Shown here: in pieces, positions 60,641 through 64,000 of the stretch
Layout: the number at the start of each line of letters is the position of its first letter
Position numbering within the stretch: the first letter of the stretch is position 1
From: Sindora glabra
Lineage: Eukaryota > Streptophyta > Magnoliopsida > Fabales > Fabaceae
Direction of reading: 5' to 3'
DNA: 64,000 bases
Assembly (NCBI GenBank): GCA_020226215.1
Contig: CM035233.1
Span: 18,185,701 to 18,249,700, forward strand
Made by a program: the position numbers and the translations under genes
Notes under the pieces: generated by a model
Seen by the model: only the letters and a program-made list of their open reading frames with translations
Databases searched by the model: none
Told to the model about the DNA's origin: nothing

Positions 60641-63250
60641 TATTGCTTTGTTATCCCACAGCCCCTTCCACAACTGATGTAGGATAACTTAATAATCTTA
60701 CTTCACACATTAGGTCATTAGTTAGAATCCTAACATTAATCAACTTTCCTTGTTATATCCAAGCTCTATTACCAATTAATTAGGGAAAAAAATCCCTTTC
60801 CAAATATACAAACATTAAACAATTAAATAATCAAAATATTACAATAAAGTATACGAATAATTTAGTATGAAATATTTCAAACTTGAGGGGAAAAATTGAA
60901 AAAATCATGGATGAAAGCACATGAACAATTTAACATTAGAAAATCCTAAATTCTAAAGGAAAAAAATCATGAATGAGAAAAAATTCACTCTATCATAAAA
61001 AAATTAAGGATAATGCATATGAAGGTTTTCAACCATAACTCCATAACTTCCTACCACTATCCCTACATTTCTCTCAAGAATTTTCAAATAATCCCTATAA
61101 GCACATATCATATTTCTCTCATATCTCAAACCCTTAGCTAATACAAATGTTTATAAGCAAGAAATACTTATTTGACAAAGAATATTAATTCTACTTTAAC
61201 ACAAAACTTAACTTGAGTAGGAAAGTAACTCATAATAGGAAATAATTATAAATTATTTAGAATTAGAATAAATTTGGATCGAATTCAATAATGTCTACAT
61301 TAACACAAATACACCATCTTTATCAATTTTTATATTCCACATATTGTCAAATGAAACTAATCATGAGGTGTTAACCATGAGACTCCTACATCATTGTAAT
61401 TTATTTAAATTACAGCAACATTTTCTTATCAAATAACTCTACCTCAATCAAATGTCACAACCTTGTCTATAGATAACTTCATCTACAAAAATGTCTCACA
61501 TTTGCAAGAAAATTGGAAACACTTTCATAAGTCATTATAATCTCTATAAATCATCATCATCATCATTATTATCATTCCCATCATTATCACAATTATTATT
61601 AATTACATACATCATCTTCATCGTATACACCAAATCAAATCAAAATTTTTATCCTCTTGGATTATTACTCTCCTACAAAACTAAACCCACTCTAATACCA
61701 ATTTGAGTGTTATTTTAGGCCTTATTATAAAAACTAGCTCAAGAATTAAGGCTTACGTTCAACTTATAAATCAACATTCAACCTTTTTTACAATTGGTGT
61801 GAGATAATCCAACACCATCTTTTTCAATTTTCAATATCTACCTATTGCAAAATGAGATTAATCATAGGACACAAACCATAAATGTCTACTATCAATGTGA
61901 CTTTTTTTAAAAAACAAATTACAATAGTTATCTTTCCATCAAATAACTTTACCTCAATCAAGCATCCCGAGTTTCCTAGTTATTGTATCAACATCTCAAC
62001 ACGCATCCTAAGCTTCCTAATGGCTAAACCTATATCTCTCCTAAACTTTATGAGGTTTTTATATAATCTTATAGGCTCTCACAACATTATCTTTTTTGTA
62101 TCTTAAACTTTTATCCAATATAAATATTTATAACTCAAATTATTTGCTTTGCAAGAACTTGAAATCCTACACCAACACAAGCCTTCCCAAACCTAATTAC
62201 AATTATTTTCCTGCTAAACAAGAAATGATAAAAATCTTCACAAATTAGAATTTGGGTCAAAGTAATTATCTCCACCTCGACACAAATTTCATCTTAATCA
62301 ATTTTATTCTCCACCAATTGCTAAATAGGACCAACCATAAGGTGCTAACCATTAGAACCCACTAATACTAGTAATAATCATCCTCCTCTAAAGTAGCTCC
62401 ATCTTATTTAAGTATCCCAAGCTTCCTAATTGTTATGCCTATATCTCTTCTAAACCTTTAGGAGGTATCTATATATATTCCTCATAGGCTCTTGCAATGT
62501 TGTTTTTATTACATCTCAAACCTTAGCACAATATAGATATTTCTTTCCTAAACACTAACACAAGAACTCCTAAACCCAATAGTAATCATCTTCCTATCAA
62601 GTAGGAAACAATAAGAAAACTAACAAATTTGAATTTGATTCAAACTCTGATTATTTCCACTTTGACATAAATTTCATTTTCATTAATTTCATTCTCTCTC
62701 TATTATCAAATGAGATCAATCATAGGGCATTAATCATTAAATTTTGCCACCATTGCAATTTCTTATTAAAAAAACTACATAAATTATCTTGTTGTTAAAT
62801 AGTTCCACCTCAATCAAGCATTCCTAATTTCCTAACCACTTTTTCTACATCTCTTCCAAACCTTTATGAAGGTTTTATAAAATTCCCACAGCCTATTGTA
62901 ACATTTCTATTTATCAAATTTCAGGCTTCTAACTAATAGAAATATTTATAAACTAAAATATTTGCTTGTCAAGAACTCAAAATCTTATGCTAATACAAAA
63001 ATCTAATAGGAAGATATCTCATAATAGAAAATAATTGATTAGAATTTGAGTCAAATCTTAATTATCTCCATGTTGACATGAATCCCATCTTCGTAAAAAA
63101 TAAAACCCCAAGACCAATCATAGACACCAGTCATAAGAGTCCACTTTCATTGTAATTTCTTCAAAAAATTGCAATAACTATCTTTTTATTAAGTAGCTTT
63201 ACCTTAATCAAGTATCCCAAGCATCATTGGATTCTACCTATGATCTTTTC

Positions 63251-63712
63251 ATCTACAAGAACATCAAAACTTGTGAATGTTTAACATGAATCAAAACTTA
63301 AAAACACACATTGCAAGTATTCTTAATCATAGAGTGGTGTTTTTCACTTCTTCATTTTCAATGATATGCACAATGCAATGTAGATACTTTCATGCAACTT
63401 TAAAATTGGTATCTTCTCCAATCTTCATCCCTAACCCAAAACCATTTACCTACAACACTCTAGCATTGGTGTCTTTATTCAATGTAGGTACTTTTGTGCT
63501 TCTCTAGCATTGGTGACTTCTCCAATCTTTTAGTAATAATTTTTATCAATAATTTTCTCTTTCAATCGAAGTTCCATTTCCATCTCTTAGCTAGAATAAT
63601 ATATGCCTACAATAATAACAATTGCATCAATCAAAATCCAATCCAATTTAATATTAAACTGCTACGAACAATAATAATTTATTATGATATTTATGAATCT
63701 ATACCTTAGACT
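63251..63712. other. Spacer before the copia LTR
   Basis: A short duplicated phrase (AATTGGTATCTTCTCCAATC at 63403, GCATTGGTGACTTCTCCAATC at 63507) is the only structure seen. No gene. Confidence 0.4.
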
Positions 63713-63796
63713 TGTGCTAGTTATTAAGAGAGAGTGGTTTCTGAAGCCTTGCTTTACAATTAGATAGACATATTTATTTATAATAGAATATATATA

Positions 63797-63892
<96 letters not shown>

Positions 63893-63962
63893 TAAGGTTA
63901 CAATAAGCCTAAGACTCATCTAAGCCTATAAATCCATAACTTATACTAATTACTTACTAACA
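63713..63962 (-). mobile_element. 3' LTR of a copia element, - strand
   Basis: On the - strand it starts TGTTAGTAAGTAATTAG and ends CTAGCACA. It lies directly after a polypurine-like TTTGAAGGGTAA and the last codons of a copia pol. Its middle contains a (TA)n run. The length of about 250 bp suits a small-LTR copia (Ale/Tork-like). The 5' part of the element is outside the window. Confidence 0.6.
63786..63889. repeat. (TA)n microsatellite, about 100 bp
   Basis: Nearly uninterrupted TA dinucleotides with one TTT break at 63799-63801. It sits inside the copia LTR. Confidence 0.97.
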
Positions 63963-64000
63963 TTACCCTTCAAACTGGAGTATAGATGTCAAATATGCCT
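63963..64000 (-). pseudogene. C-terminal end of a copia pol, cut by window edge
   Basis: The - strand reads GIFDIYTPV then a stop, followed by a purine run and the LTR. This matches the LGM-(I/D)IYAP-stop ending of plant copia pol genes (the well-known 'LG-ML-IY-PT' tail before the polypurine tract). Only about ten codons are in the window, so confidence is moderate. Confidence 0.5.

Larger units (their letters stand above)
57306..63250. repeat. Divergent tandem array of about 400-500-bp units, with insertions
   Basis: The sequence of words 'CCTCAATCAAGCATCCCAAG, TATATCTCT-CTAAAC, CTCATAGGCTCT, CATATCTCAAAC, AAATATTTATAA, CAAGAACTC, AATAGGAAGATAACT, AATTAGAATTTGAGTC, ATTATCTCCA, GACACAAATTTCATC' recurs. 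The CCTCAATCAAGC word is found at about 61441, 61951, 62400 (diverged), 62808 and 63201. A first unit (57306-57599) is cut by the solo LTR, and 60181-60640 holds another repeat. No coding sequence. The array is old. Confidence 0.75.

Noticed and set aside
61491..63709. Several 60-80-codon + strand frames in the 61-64 kb region
   Set aside because: They fall in the tandem array and simple sequence (ATC/ATT repeats) and show no protein content.

Overview
The window is nuclear DNA of a flowering plant, most likely a eudicot. It is strongly AT-rich, its one intact gene has spliceosomal GT-AG introns, and most of the rest is decayed plant-type retrotransposon and DNA-transposon sequence. The species cannot be named from sequence alone. 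The best host feature is a complete four-exon gene (15524-19414, + strand) for a U-box/ARMADILLO-repeat E3 ubiquitin ligase of the PUB13/PUB14 type, 631 residues by my splicing. A second possible host feature is a short first exon with a plastid-targeting look at 48363-48476. I found no rRNA, tRNA, CRISPR or bacterial-type operon.

Layout. 1-5813: two large gypsy-type LTRs without bodies, separated by about 1 kb containing a 120-bp tandem repeat. 7206-14072: one degenerate Ty1/copia element with both LTRs, interrupted inside the gag zinc knuckle by another bodiless LTR. 15150-19700: the U-box gene; its third intron holds two partial copies of its fourth exon. 20297-35180: remains of Ty3/gypsy elements in two opposed halves. 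The + strand half has an LTR, a gag-like coiled-coil ORF and an 81-bp array. The - strand half has the pol gene and a copy of the same LTR. Both halves carry later insertions (a MITE with 8-bp target duplications and two solo LTRs). 35745-42720: a dead hAT transposon split by a solo LTR and carrying an antisense fragment that looks like a host chromatin-protein gene. 42720-57300: very AT-rich DNA with several MITE-like elements, the orphan exon and a 760-bp duplication with purine-rich cores. 57306-63250: a divergent tandem array hit by a 2.5-kb solo LTR with perfect target duplications. 63713-64000: the end of a copia element on the - strand.

The main theme is nested insertion followed by LTR-LTR recombination. 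Six LTRs stand alone, a seventh is cut by the window edge, and five have perfect or one-mismatch 5-bp target duplications. In the two pol genes several catalytic positions are lost (YVDD to YVDN, DDE Glu to Lys in both integrases, and YxDD deleted in the gypsy RT). Many stop codons fall where Gln or Trp is expected, which fits decay by deamination of methylated cytosine. The observation most worth follow-up is the exon-4 duplication inside intron 3 of the U-box gene.
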